From the NCBI RefSeq assembly GCF_016599855.1, contig NZ_CP067041.1, forward strand, positions 4,402,001-4,466,000: a stretch of DNA of 64,000 bases, read 5' to 3'. Within the stretch, counting starts at the first letter, position 1; each line of letters opens with the position of its first letter. The stretch comes from Bradyrhizobium diazoefficiens (GTDB lineage Bacteria; Pseudomonadota; Alphaproteobacteria; Rhizobiales; Xanthobacteraceae). Shown piece by piece: positions 28,803 through 37,349 of the stretch. The notes under the pieces were generated by a model. That model saw nothing but the letters and a program-made list of their open reading frames with translations. It was not told the origin of the DNA and searched no databases. Position numbers and translations under genes: made by a program.

Positions 28803-29207
28803 TCACCGCGCCACCGGCTTGGTCGCCATGCCGACCTGCGTGAAGTTGAGGCGGCCGAGCATATCGAGCACGTCGACGACGTTCTGGTATTGGGTCTGGG
28901 CGTCGCCGCGCACCACGATCGGAAACTCCGGCGTCAGCGCACGCTGCTGCACCAGCCTTTGCTCGAGCTCAGGCAGCGTCACCGGGATGGTGTCGAGGAA
29001 CAGCTTGCCGTCGTTGGCGACCGTGATCGCCTTCGTGGTCTGCTGCGCAAGGCTCGGCGCCGCGCTCGCCTTGGGCAAGTTCACCTTCATGCCCTGCACG
29101 GTCGCCGTGGTCATGATGATGAAGATCACCAGGAGCACATAGGCGAGATCGAGCATCGGCGTGATGTTGATGTCGTCGTACGGCTTGCTTTCGGACTGGA
29201 CTTGCAT
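28803..29207 (-). CDS. exbD: ExbD/TolR family biopolymer transport protein
   Basis: 134 residues. DDINITPMLDLAYVLLVIFIIMTTAT is the single ExbD membrane helix with its proton-carrying Asp. The periplasmic part (KVNLPKASAAPSLAQQTTKAITVANDGKLFLD; VVRGDAQTQYQNVVDVLDML) is typical. It starts four bases after the ExbB-fusion gene. Together with that protein and TonB it forms a complete three-part motor. Confidence 0.93.
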   Translation of the reverse strand: MQVQSESKPYDDINITPMLDLAYVLLVIFIIMTTATVQGMKVNLPKASAAPSLAQQTTKAITVANDGKLFLDTIPVTLPELEQRLVQQRALTPEFPIVVRGDAQTQYQNVVDVLDMLGRLNFTQVGMATKPVAR

Positions 29208-29211
29208 GGGT

Positions 29212-31167
29212 TCACTCCGCCGCCTGCTTCACCGGCTCTTCCGGCAGTTCGTAGGACTCCGCAATCCTCGTGATGAACTCATCGACGAAGACCTGCATCT
29301 CGCTGCTGACGTCCTTGATGCGGATCGTCAGGTAGTTGTAGGCAAACAGAGACGGGATCGCGACGCCGAGACCGGCGACGGTCGCGACCAGCGCGGCGGC
29401 GATGCCCGGCGCGATGGCGTTGACGTTGACGTCGCCGCTGGCCGCGATCGCTGCGAAGGTGATCATGACGCCCACGACGGTGCCGAGCAGGCCAAGGAAC
29501 GGGCCACCGGAGATCGCGATGGTGAGCATCACCATCAGGCGGTTGAGGCGCTGACTCTCCCGCACGAAGCCGCTGTCGAGCACGGCGCGGATCGACTGGA
29601 TCGCCTGCGGCGAAAGCCGGCGGTAGCCGCCACCCGAAAAGCGCCGCCGGATTTCCTGCGCGCCGGCCGCAAACAAGCGATAGAGCGGCGCGGCATGCAC
29701 CGCTTTGCACTGCTTCTTGCCGAGCTCGCCGCCGAAGCTCGGATCGTTCTCCTGGCTGTCGAGCTGAAGCAGACCGCTGATGTCGGTCGACGTCTCGCGA
29801 AAATGCTTGAGGAAGATCTCGTTGCCGCCCGACACCCGGTTCAGATACGAGATGCGATCAACCATGACGTACCAGCTGATCAACGCCATGATCGCGAGCA
29901 GGCCGATGACGACCCAGCCGTCCAGCGTCACCGAACGCAGGATGACGCCGAAATAGCCGCCACTGAACCAGCCCGACGTTTCCTCATCGACGCTGAACGA
30001 GATCAACTTGGCCTGATCAGGCCCCTGCCCGATCGCCGCCAATTTGATGAAGCCGGCCGGCCGCGCGACCTTCGCGATCTGGAACTCGTCGATGTCGCCC
30101 GCAAATCCCACGACCGGGCTTGTCGGTGCAGCCGCGGGCGCAGGCGTTTCAGCAGCATCGCCCGCGGGCGCGCCTGTCGAGGCATCGGCGGCAGGAGCCG
30201 GGGCCGGAGCGGCCGCAGGCGCACCGCCGAGCTGCGCCACACCGGTCATGGTCGGCAAGCCGGCGGCAAGCGTCGCGGCTTGGTTGCCGTCGACATAGAG
30301 AGTGATCTGGGTCGCCTTCGCCGTGAACGCGATGTGATGCCATGTCCCGGCGGCAATCGCCGTGCCGCCGGCACTGCGCTGCGTATTGCCGCCGTTTGTG
30401 ACCTCCACGAACGCGACACCGTTGTCCAATCCGACGGTGACCCCGTTCGCGCCTTCGGCGCGAGCGAACAACACGGCACCCGGCTGTGGCGCGGTCATCT
30501 TGACCCAGAGCGACCAGGTGAGTTCGCCCCCTTCGGCAACGACAAGCGACGGCGAGCCGGGCAGCGTCAACGCGGTCTGTCCGTCGAAGCGCGCGCCCTG
30601 GCCGATGATGGCGCCATCGGCGGCCGGCACCGCGCTCTGCGCGCTATTCGCCCAGGCGGTGACGTCCTGCGCCGGCGTTGCCCGGTCATTGAAATGATAG
30701 ACCAGCAGGGTGTCGGGATCGTAGGTGCCCTTTGCATCGACCGCCGTCGGCGCCTTCTGATTCCCGTAATAGAGCCAGATGTCGTTCTTGGTGCCCGGCT
30801 TCAGATCGGGAACGCTGACCCAGATCAGCGCCTCACCCAGCAGCGAGTCATATTTCTCGACATGGTGCTTGATCGGGGTCTTGTCGTCGCCCGCGACGAA
30901 GCGAAGATCGCCGCCATCCTCCTTCGCTGCGCCGAAGCGGAAATTGCCGACATGCAGGCGCACCAGGATCGGCGTCGGGCCAATGGCCTCGCTGATACCC
31001 GCACCGGACTGGCCGGTGTCGATGGTGATCTTCTTGCGCAACGTCCACTGATCGTTCCACCAGGCCGCCGCAGGCTTCGGCCACAATATTGCAAGAAGAA
31101 CGAGAAAGAGCATCACCGGCGCGCTCAGGCCAAATCCGCGGCGTGATCCAAAGCGAAGGAGCGACAT
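29212..31167 (-). CDS. DUF2341-LamG-ExbB fusion (MotA/TolQ/ExbB proton channel)
   Basis: 651 residues. Signal/anchor helix at 13-35, then a DUF2341 domain (WWNDQWTLRKKITIDT..., about 36-155). A LamG/concanavalin-like domain follows at about 185-315 (ARFDGQTALTLPG; LTWSLWVKM; GTWHHIAFTAKATQITLYVDGN), then an Ala/Pro linker and a membrane helix at about 408-428. The ExbB core spans 500-640, with GPFLGLLGTVVGVMITF and GIAAALVATVAGLGVAIPSLFAYN. Plain ExbB is about 240 residues, so nearly 400 residues of sugar-binding-type periplasmic sequence have been added. The gene abuts the TpsB stop with no gap. A sensor gating the motor is an inference. Confidence 0.9.
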   Translation of the reverse strand: MSLLRFGSRRGFGLSAPVMLFLVLLAILWPKPAAAWWNDQWTLRKKITIDTGQSGAGISEAIGPTPILVRLHVGNFRFGAAKEDGGDLRFVAGDDKTPIKHHVEKYDSLLGEALIWVSVPDLKPGTKNDIWLYYGNQKAPTAVDAKGTYDPDTLLVYHFNDRATPAQDVTAWANSAQSAVPAADGAIIGQGARFDGQTALTLPGSPSLVVAEGGELTWSLWVKMTAPQPGAVLFARAEGANGVTVGLDNGVAFVEVTNGGNTQRSAGGTAIAAGTWHHIAFTAKATQITLYVDGNQAATLAAGLPTMTGVAQLGGAPAAAPAPAPAADASTGAPAGDAAETPAPAAAPTSPVVGFAGDIDEFQIAKVARPAGFIKLAAIGQGPDQAKLISFSVDEETSGWFSGGYFGVILRSVTLDGWVVIGLLAIMALISWYVMVDRISYLNRVSGGNEIFLKHFRETSTDISGLLQLDSQENDPSFGGELGKKQCKAVHAAPLYRLFAAGAQEIRRRFSGGGYRRLSPQAIQSIRAVLDSGFVRESQRLNRLMVMLTIAISGGPFLGLLGTVVGVMITFAAIAASGDVNVNAIAPGIAAALVATVAGLGVAIPSLFAYNYLTIRIKDVSSEMQVFVDEFITRIAESYELPEEPVKQAAE

Positions 31168-32946
31168 CTAGAATTCTCCCCAGACCCGAAAGCTGAACCG
31201 TGGATGGTTGGCGACGGTGACCTGCTGGCTGGTCAGCGGCACTCCGACGAAAACGATGCTGTTGAGGTAACGAAGCGTCTTCATGCGCATGCCGACACCG
31301 TAGCTCGCGAGGTCGAAATGCGATTGCTGGTCGGTCAGCGGCTCATGAATCCTAGCATTGGCACCGTCCACGAAGGCGAAGAACCGCCACTCGTCGAAAG
31401 CGTTGTACTTGATGGGATCGCCGATCGGATTCGGCAGCTTCTGCTCGAGGTATTGCGCGAGATTGGGCGTGCGCAACTCGAGCGTGCCGGCGACGCCATA
31501 GTCGCCGAGCACCTCGGACTCGAGATAGCCGCGGACCGTGTCCTGTCCGCCGAGGCTGAACTGCTCGCTGGACACCAGCGGCTGATCTGCCGCCTGACCC
31601 TGGAGCTTGCCGTAGAGCTGGAAGCCTCCGGCGAAATCCTGGGTGTGCGAAATGTCGGCGTGCAACGTGATGAAGCTCGCGGTGGCATCGAAACGCTTGG
31701 CGTCGAACTCGTCGCGGCTGGAGCCGATGCCGCGCAGGCCGGCGGTGATCGTGGCATTGAGCTGCGTGAGGCGTCCCTCGCCCTGCCAAGTCGCGCCATA
31801 GGTGCCGACGAGCGGGACATAGGTTACGGGCGAGTCGAAGGCATCGGAGCCGAGCTTGAGCGACTGCTTGAAATCCTTGTAATCGACGCCAAGCGACAGT
31901 GTCTGGAACAGATCGCCCCTTGACGGCAGCGTCAGGACAGCGCGGCCGCCGACGACCTGGCCCGGGCCCACGACGTTCGCTCCGCCGACCGTCGCGACGG
32001 AACTGTCCGAGACCAGGCCGTAAACGAGAACACTGAGCCAGTCGATCTCGGTGCGCGCCAGATACGAGCCCGATATGACCATCGCATCTTTGGGATTCAT
32101 CGGAGCGACCTGATAGGTCCAGGTCATGGAGTGGCCGAGTTGCCAGAGATTGTCGTAGTGCATCGAAACGCTGGTCCGCAGCGGCGTGGTGCTCGGGCTC
32201 TGCTTGTTGTTGAGCTCGATACTGCCATGCAGCGGATAAGTATCCTCGACGTTGAGGTCGACATCGACCGTTCCGGGCGCGACGCCTGCCCGCAGCGCCG
32301 GCGTGATACGCCGGTCCGACCAGCGATTGAGCGCGACGATGTCTTTCGTTACGTTCTGGAAATTCGGCAGCGTCCCTTCCTTCAGTGACGGTGCATTGTC
32401 CTTGATGTTCTTGAGGTCGAAATAGCGCGACCCTTTAATGCGCAGGCGTCCGACCCGGTTTTCGGTGACCTTGAGCACGATGAAGCCGCGCTGCGCGTCC
32501 TGCTGCGGGACCCCCACGCTCACGGTTTGGAGGCCCTTGTCATGATAGGCCTTCTCAACCGCGGCGCGCGCCTTTTCGACGTCCTGCGCGCTCTTGTTCG
32601 GACCGAGGAACGGATACACCGCCGCCTCGACTTCGATCTGCGGCAGATTGTCCGCGCCCTCGACGCGAAACTCGTCAATGTCGAAGTGAGCTTCCGGAGC
32701 AGCTGGCTTGGCGGGATCGGCAGCGTTCTTGGCTGGCGTGGTTTCTGCGGGCTTCGCAGGCGCGGGCTTGGTGGTGCCCGCTTCGGACTTCGCCAGCGCC
32801 GGCCCTGCGCATATCGCGCAGATCAGCAGACCGCAAACAGCGAGCTGCGAAGCGCACGCAGCGGCTGACCGGCCTCTCCGGACGGCGCGCAACGGAAGCG
32901 GCGTGTGGCGGCGCGCGCTCCTCTCATACAGACCACGCGAATTCAC
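31168..32946 (-). CDS. TpsB-type outer-membrane transporter (ShlB/FhaC/HecB family)
   Basis: 592 residues. A long basic N-terminus and signal helix end GPALA (about 53), then a Lys/Pro/Ala-rich spacer. A POTRA region spans about 88-175 (FDIDEFRVEGADNLPQIEVEAAV; VTENRVGRLRIKGSRYF). The beta-barrel runs from about 245 to the final FRVWGEF (terminal Phe), with GQDTVRGYLE, the FhaC/ShlB loop-6 VRGY motif. It is the only TpsB in the window and thus the best candidate exporter for the haemagglutinin protein at 1-7607, 23 kb away. It leads the operon with ExbB, ExbD and TonB. Whether TonB energises export is unknown; known TpsB proteins need no energy source. Confidence 0.9.
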   Translation of the reverse strand: MNSRGLYERSARRHTPLPLRAVRRGRSAAACASQLAVCGLLICAICAGPALAKSEAGTTKPAPAKPAETTPAKNAADPAKPAAPEAHFDIDEFRVEGADNLPQIEVEAAVYPFLGPNKSAQDVEKARAAVEKAYHDKGLQTVSVGVPQQDAQRGFIVLKVTENRVGRLRIKGSRYFDLKNIKDNAPSLKEGTLPNFQNVTKDIVALNRWSDRRITPALRAGVAPGTVDVDLNVEDTYPLHGSIELNNKQSPSTTPLRTSVSMHYDNLWQLGHSMTWTYQVAPMNPKDAMVISGSYLARTEIDWLSVLVYGLVSDSSVATVGGANVVGPGQVVGGRAVLTLPSRGDLFQTLSLGVDYKDFKQSLKLGSDAFDSPVTYVPLVGTYGATWQGEGRLTQLNATITAGLRGIGSSRDEFDAKRFDATASFITLHADISHTQDFAGGFQLYGKLQGQAADQPLVSSEQFSLGGQDTVRGYLESEVLGDYGVAGTLELRTPNLAQYLEQKLPNPIGDPIKYNAFDEWRFFAFVDGANARIHEPLTDQQSHFDLASYGVGMRMKTLRYLNSIVFVGVPLTSQQVTVANHPRFSFRVWGEF

Positions 32947-33246
32947 CTAAGCCTCGATATCATGCTCGCATTACGGCCAGCTCTTCGCGACCGCAGTGAT
33001 CTTCGGAGCCCGAGCCGACCGGGACGCGCCAGTCCGTCGGGCCTTATCCGATAGACGCCGCGCTCACAGCCCCCGCGAAAAGATTCTCGCACTCGCGACG
33101 AGGGGCAATCGTTGATGTGATGATTCCGCGCAACATAACACCAGTATCGCGATATGAGCGTTATTGACTAACGGTTCGTCACATTACCGTTGTCCGACCT
33201 CTCTACCGTCCGGCAAAAATTCGGGGTTTAATAAGTGGGGCGTAAC
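32947..33246. other. Divergent promoter region, TpsB operon / ECF sigma gene
   Basis: About 300 bases without a gene. The AT-rich segment 33128-33235 should hold both promoters. On the minus strand it has GATACTGGTGTTATGTTG, a poor relative of the locus motif, 190 bases before the TpsB start. On the plus strand no clear ECF-type -35/-10 pair could be picked out. Confidence 0.45.
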
Positions 33247-33906
33247 ATGACCATCGATACCATCTCCAGCCTGCGGAGCTTGTTGCTCGCCGAGTACGTC
33301 GAATTCGATCGGCGGCTGACGCGCCGCCTCGGCTCGCCGGATCTTGCCTCCGAGGCGCTCAACGAGACCTATCTTCGCCTCGCGGGCATGCGGGAGATCG
33401 GCCCGGTGCGCAGCCCGAAAGCCTATCTGTTTCGTATCGCGCTCAACATTGCCGCCGATCGCCGTCGCGCGGAGAAGCGCCGCCTCACTGCCGACGAGGT
33501 CGACAGCCTCCTCGAGATTCCGGATGACCGCCCCGACGCTGCTCGCGTGATCGAGGATCGCTCGGATGTTGAACTGCTGAAGCGCGCCATCGCCGAACTG
33601 CCCGAGCGCCGGCGCCGCGTCCTCATGCTCTCGCGCATCGAGGGCCTGCCGAACCGGGAGATCGCCGCTCTCCTCGGCGTGACGGTCCGGACCGTCGAGA
33701 CCGATCTCAAACAGGCAGTCGAGCATTGCGCCGAGCGCCTCAAACGCCCCGCGCGCGACAAATTCGGTTTTCAGCGCTTTGCATCGTCTCACCTACAGAG
33801 ATATGTCGATCGGGGCCATCCGCTCTTGACCGGCATGGGCGGGAAAGCGCTGGATCGTGACGAAGCGAAACCATCAGGTCGATCACTTAGATCCGTTAGT
33901 CCGTGA
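33247..33906 (+). CDS. ECF-family RNA polymerase sigma factor
   Basis: 219 residues from ATG 33247 (GGGG seven bases upstream; GTG 33235 is less likely). Region 2 is at about 15-80 (ARRL-type helices with SEALNETYLRLAGMREIGPVRSPKAYLFRIALNIAADR). Region 4 is at about 110-165 (AIAELPERRRRVLMLSRIEGLPNREIAALLGVTVRTVETDLKQAV). A tail of about 50 residues after region 4 is longer than usual. It overlaps the FecR-like gene, the normal partner arrangement in FecI/FecR pairs. Its targets are unknown; the flanking TonB and secretion genes are obvious candidates. Confidence 0.92.
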   Translation: MTIDTISSLRSLLLAEYVEFDRRLTRRLGSPDLASEALNETYLRLAGMREIGPVRSPKAYLFRIALNIAADRRRAEKRRLTADEVDSLLEIPDDRPDAARVIEDRSDVELLKRAIAELPERRRRVLMLSRIEGLPNREIAALLGVTVRTVETDLKQAVEHCAERLKRPARDKFGFQRFASSHLQRYVDRGHPLLTGMGGKALDRDEAKPSGRSLRSVSP

Positions 33907-34120
33907 GGCACTGTCGTGGATCATGCGGCTGAAGTCCGGCGAGGCGACGATCGCCGATGCCGAACAACTGATGGACTGGCGCGGCAAGAGTTCCGCTCAT
34001 GAGCATGCATTCCGCGACGCCGTAAAATGCTGGCGTGCCATCGGCCAAGCGCTGGCCACCGGCCGCCCGGCCCCGGCAGTGCGGCGCCGGCGCCCAACGG
34101 CCGGCAAGAAGCGCGCATGA
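33857..34120 (+). CDS. Truncated FecR-like anti-sigma protein (DUF4880 domain only)
   Basis: 87 residues starting with GTG and overlapping the sigma gene by 50 bases. DPLVREALSWIMRLKSGEATIADAEQLMDWRGKSSAHEHAFRDAVKCWRAIGQAL matches in pattern the cytoplasmic N-terminal domain of FecR. The membrane helix and periplasmic signalling domain that normally follow are absent: a basic tail ends at 34120 and the next gene is convergent 50 bases on. It may be a soluble anti-sigma factor responding to a cytoplasmic cue, or a remnant. Confidence 0.75.
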   Translation: MTKRNHQVDHLDPLVREALSWIMRLKSGEATIADAEQLMDWRGKSSAHEHAFRDAVKCWRAIGQALATGRPAPAVRRRRPTAGKKRA

Positions 34121-34170
34121 TGCGGCGGGCCCGATCTGAAGGCCGCTCATCCTTCTCAACGTAGATCGGA

Positions 34171-35040
34171 TCAGCGCAGATCGGACGGAGACTTTCGCTC
34201 GGCGGCGCTGCGCAGGCGCGTGTTGAGCTCAGCGAAATTGATCGTGCCGGTCCCCGAGAGCACGCGGCTACGCGCGGATCCGTTGCCGGGAGATCTTCCG
34301 GGCGCCGGAGATCTCCCGAAACTTGGTTGCGGAACGGACCCGGTGACGGCAACACCGTTAGCTACCAGGTGCGCGCGGACACGCGCGCAGTACTCGACTG
34401 AAAGGTAGGAAAACCGTGTCTCCCCGTGGCCTGCACGGTATTTCATCGTCGCCGTGCAGAGGTCACCACCGGCGCGGCGCCAGGCACCAGCGAGATACTG
34501 CACGCCATAATGCACGTTGACGTCCGGCGAAGCGAGTTCCGTCGATGTTCCCGTGAATCCCATCATCCGCGCGGTCGGCATCATCACCTGCATCAGTCCG
34601 ACCTCGCCATCCATGCCGACCACGCCCGGATTATACCTGCTCTCGACCGCCATCACGGCATCGACGAGCGCCGGCGACAGATCGAAGGCAAGCGATTCAC
34701 GCTCGATGAGCTGGCGGTACTGGGCGCGCCCGGCGCGCCAGTCGCGACCAAATATGGCGCTTGTCCGGTAAGTGTAATTCGCGAGAAGCGGATTGGCGGG
34801 TGGAAAATCAGCCGCGGTGAGCGGCCGCGGAGCAAACGGCTCGAGCACCAGGGGTTCAGGCGCACTATCGTCCGCATCCCCCGACGAAGCGTTAACGCTG
34901 CTGATCTCGGCTTTTTTGACGTCTCCTTCGTCTTGGGCCCTTACCTGCCCGTTCAGGACGAGGAGTAGGCACAATGCGGCCGATGGCCACAATCGGTTTG
35001 CGACCGCAATGATCTTCGCGTGCGGAGAGGATCGGGACAT
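34171..35040 (-). CDS. Lytic transglycosylase (SLT domain), exported
   Basis: 289 residues with a signal peptide ending QVRAQ. A Pro/Glu-rich stretch is followed at about 125-235 by a lysozyme-like SLT domain: VDAVMAVESRYNPGVVG (catalytic Glu in the ES pair), DGEVGLMQVMMPTARMMGF, and NVHYGVQYLAGAW. Such enzymes open peptidoglycan to let envelope-spanning machines through, which suits a locus with a type II system. The start codon overlaps the stop of the upstream small secreted gene (TGATG), indicating coupled translation. Confidence 0.9.
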   Translation of the reverse strand: MSRSSPHAKIIAVANRLWPSAALCLLLVLNGQVRAQDEGDVKKAEISSVNASSGDADDSAPEPLVLEPFAPRPLTAADFPPANPLLANYTYRTSAIFGRDWRAGRAQYRQLIERESLAFDLSPALVDAVMAVESRYNPGVVGMDGEVGLMQVMMPTARMMGFTGTSTELASPDVNVHYGVQYLAGAWRRAGGDLCTATMKYRAGHGETRFSYLSVEYCARVRAHLVANGVAVTGSVPQPSFGRSPAPGRSPGNGSARSRVLSGTGTINFAELNTRLRSAAERKSPSDLR

Positions 35041-35444
35041 CAGCGATGCGGGAGCACGTTGGCGATGGGCGGCGGACGAAAGGGGGTGGCCGAACGGCCG
35101 TAATTGGAGCCGTATTGCTGGCGGACGGCCGCCTCATTGGCGTTGCCAACGCGCACGTCGGACGAGCGGGCGTCGATCGGCGGCAGGTTGAGAGTTGGAT
35201 TGACCTTGTCCACCTCGCGCCGGAGCTTCTCGTTCAGACAGCCGAACGCGCTATCGCCTCCGATCTGCACATCGACGCAGCGTTGAACCGTGGAGCCGCT
35301 CGGCTGGCCGCCGATGACCGTGCTCTCACGTCGTTCGGCCGGGCCAGGGGCCTGAGCCATCGCCGAGACCGCCACGACGGTAACGAGACAGGCCACCAGG
35401 CCAGCACCACCGGCAAATCTCAATCTTGACAGAGCGTCGCCCAT
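35040..35444 (-). CDS. Small exported protein, unknown function
   Basis: 134 residues with a signal peptide (GAGLVACLVTVVAVSAMAQA). The mature part has one Cys pair (RCVDVQIGGDSAFGCLNEKL) that could form a disulfide, and a Pro/Arg-rich end. I do not recognise the family. Translational coupling to the lytic transglycosylase suggests a joint role in the periplasm, for example as its partner or regulator. Confidence 0.75.
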   Translation of the reverse strand: MGDALSRLRFAGGAGLVACLVTVVAVSAMAQAPGPAERRESTVIGGQPSGSTVQRCVDVQIGGDSAFGCLNEKLRREVDKVNPTLNLPPIDARSSDVRVGNANEAAVRQQYGSNYGRSATPFRPPPIANVLPHR

Positions 35445-35611
35445 GCTGCGAAGCCTCCATTAGCCAGCGTGCTTCCCGCTCGGGGTCTGCGAGACGACAT
35501 CATTGCCGGCCGACCGGTACCGTTGCGAGAATCCCACGTTATCATAATTCGTCGAAACTGGCGTGTCCCGATACGAGGCGCCATCGTCGACGCGCCGGAC
35601 TGCCCTCCCCC

Positions 35612-36790
35612 TCAGAGCTTGCTTCGAGCCACCTTGACGTCGTCGACGAGTGTCACCCCGTTATCGGCCGTTACGACGGCCGTATTGATGAAGGTCAAGA
35701 CCTTGGTGATGTCGACCGCCGGGGCATTGGCAGCATAAAGCACGTCGAACGGACGCATCTGCATCTTGGTGGCGACAAAGTAGCCCGCCGGATCCTGGAA
35801 GTTGACGTTGAAGATGACCGGCACGGTTTCGCCGTCGTATTTCGAGCAGTCGACCCCGAGCTGCTGGGCCACTTCGCGCGGCTCGCGGCGGTAGAGAAAG
35901 ACCGAAGCAGGATCGGCCTGCAAGTCGAGCAGCCCGCCCGCCTTCGCGACCGCCTGGGTGAGGTTAATGCGCCAGGCATCGAAATTGAATTCACCCTGCT
36001 GGCCGGTCGCGCCGAACGCGATGAATTTCATCGGCTCGCGGTAGAGATAGATCCGATCACCAGGTTGCACGAAGATGTTGCTGGCCGGGAAATAGACCAG
36101 ATTTCCAAACGGTACCGTGGCGCGCTTGCCGCTGCGCTCGAGCACCACCCAGGTCTCCCAGCCGGCGCCGCTGATCCCGCCGGCACGGGTGATCGCGTCG
36201 GTGATCCGGTCCTGCGCGCCCGCGGCAGGCATCGGGAAGCGCACCGGCGTCCTGACTTCGCCGAATACGCTGACCAAGGACGAGCGCTGCTGGCTCGATG
36301 TGACGACGACCTGCGGATCGATCGCGCGCTTTTTGATCTGTGCCAGAATGTCGTCCTGGATCTGCACATTGGTGCGCCCCGCCGCACGTATTCTACCAGC
36401 ATAAGGCACTGTGATGTTACCGTCATTATCAACGGCTTGATCCGGCAGGTTGACGAAATTTCCCGGACGCACGCCAGCCTCCAGCGGTACGTACAAGCCG
36501 CCGGCGGATGCTTCGAAGATCGTGACGCTAATGATGTCGCCGATGCCGAAGCGAATGCTCGAGGGAGGGCGGCTATCGGCCAGAGCTCCGGGCAAGCCGT
36601 TCGGTTCGAACTTCTCGAGCAGGTGCACGATGTCGGGCGTCAGCTTGACCACGGCGAACGGCAGCACGGTCGTATTCTCGGTCTTGACGTCAATGCTGGC
36701 CGGACCCGACATCGAAATGAATCCGCAGCCACCAAGCAGCAGCGAGCAGACGAGACAGCATGCGATCGCCAGGAAGTTTCTCAATCGCAT
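35612..36790 (-). CDS. Polysaccharide export lipoprotein (OPX/Wza family)
   Basis: 392 residues from ATG 36790. The lipobox LLGGC near residue 21-22 marks an outer-membrane lipoprotein. A Poly_export domain follows (IRFGIGDIISVTIFEAS; NITVPYAGRIRAAGRTNVQIQDDILAQI), then SLBB-type segments (VVTSSQQRSSLVSVFGEVRTPVRFPMP; GDRIYLYREPMKFIAFGATGQQGEF). OPX proteins form the outer-membrane channel for capsule or exopolysaccharide, so the window encodes the exit for a polymer. The matching Wzc-type co-polymerase and Wzx/Wzy genes are not in view. About 165 bases separate it from the next gene; nothing is evident there. Confidence 0.9.
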   Translation of the reverse strand: MRLRNFLAIACCLVCSLLLGGCGFISMSGPASIDVKTENTTVLPFAVVKLTPDIVHLLEKFEPNGLPGALADSRPPSSIRFGIGDIISVTIFEASAGGLYVPLEAGVRPGNFVNLPDQAVDNDGNITVPYAGRIRAAGRTNVQIQDDILAQIKKRAIDPQVVVTSSQQRSSLVSVFGEVRTPVRFPMPAAGAQDRITDAITRAGGISGAGWETWVVLERSGKRATVPFGNLVYFPASNIFVQPGDRIYLYREPMKFIAFGATGQQGEFNFDAWRINLTQAVAKAGGLLDLQADPASVFLYRREPREVAQQLGVDCSKYDGETVPVIFNVNFQDPAGYFVATKMQMRPFDVLYAANAPAVDITKVLTFINTAVVTADNGVTLVDDVKVARSKL

Positions 36791-37136
36791 GATCGTTTCG
36801 TACCCAACCGCAATACCATTCGCCGAGCCTGCCCGGTGCGCTACGCGCCGCCACGCTCTCCGCAACCCGCTTCGGATCAGGATGTGGTTCCTGCTTCATA
36901 GACGCCGCTCGCGTAATGACCACGAAAACAAAACGCACGACATTGCTCGGAAATCGCGTGGGGACGCCCCGCAACGGCAGTGGCGACTGCCGTCAGTGCG
37001 GCAGAGGCAAGCACTGATGCCCGCCTGTGGCGAGCATCGACCTCCAATCTGGTCCGCTTGGCTGGTTTGCCGCTTTTGCCGCGGCCGCTGATACGGGCCG
37101 ACGGCGCCGATCAGCTGACGGCAGCGACCTTGGTCG
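36791..37136. other. Non-coding region upstream of the OPX gene
   Basis: About 345 bases. Frames here have no start site or recognisable domain. It probably carries the OPX promoter; on the minus strand GAGCAATGTCGTG (near 36938-36950) only loosely resembles the locus motif. Confidence 0.4.
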
Positions 37137-37349
37137 TCACACCGCCGACAGCAGATCGCGCAGACGCACGATTTCGATGCGGGTTTCCTCGACCATGCGC
37201 ATCAGGAGCGCATTCTCGCATTTGAGGTTTTCGATGCGGCGAAGCCTGCTGCTTTCGTCCTGCTTGAGGCCGAGGCTGTACACGTTCTCGTTTGACTCGG
37301 GGCACGCGGACTTAAGACAAGCCAGATCAATCGCATTTGTCGCGCGCAT
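37137..37349 (-). CDS. Small coiled-coil protein, unknown
   Basis: 70 residues from ATG 37349, with GGGGGGTGA ideally placed upstream. The C-terminal half is amphipathic and helical (SSRLRRIENLKCENALLMRMVEETRIEIVRLRDLL), with heptad-like Leu/Met/Ile spacing. Two Cys lie near the N-terminus. No signal peptide. It is a plausible cytoplasmic oligomer or adaptor. I do not recognise the family; support is the ribosome-binding site and the structured sequence. Confidence 0.5.
   Translation of the reverse strand: MRATNAIDLACLKSACPESNENVYSLGLKQDESSRLRRIENLKCENALLMRMVEETRIEIVRLRDLLSAV

Noticed and set aside
27374..31146. Long plus-strand frames opposite the porin, TonB, ExbD and ExbB genes
   Set aside because: Arg/His/Asp-rich shadows of real genes, without ribosome-binding sites or motifs.
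33241..33262. TAACATGACCATCGATAC as another copy of the locus motif
   Set aside because: It has three extra bases between the two halves and overlaps the start codon of the sigma gene, so it is probably chance.
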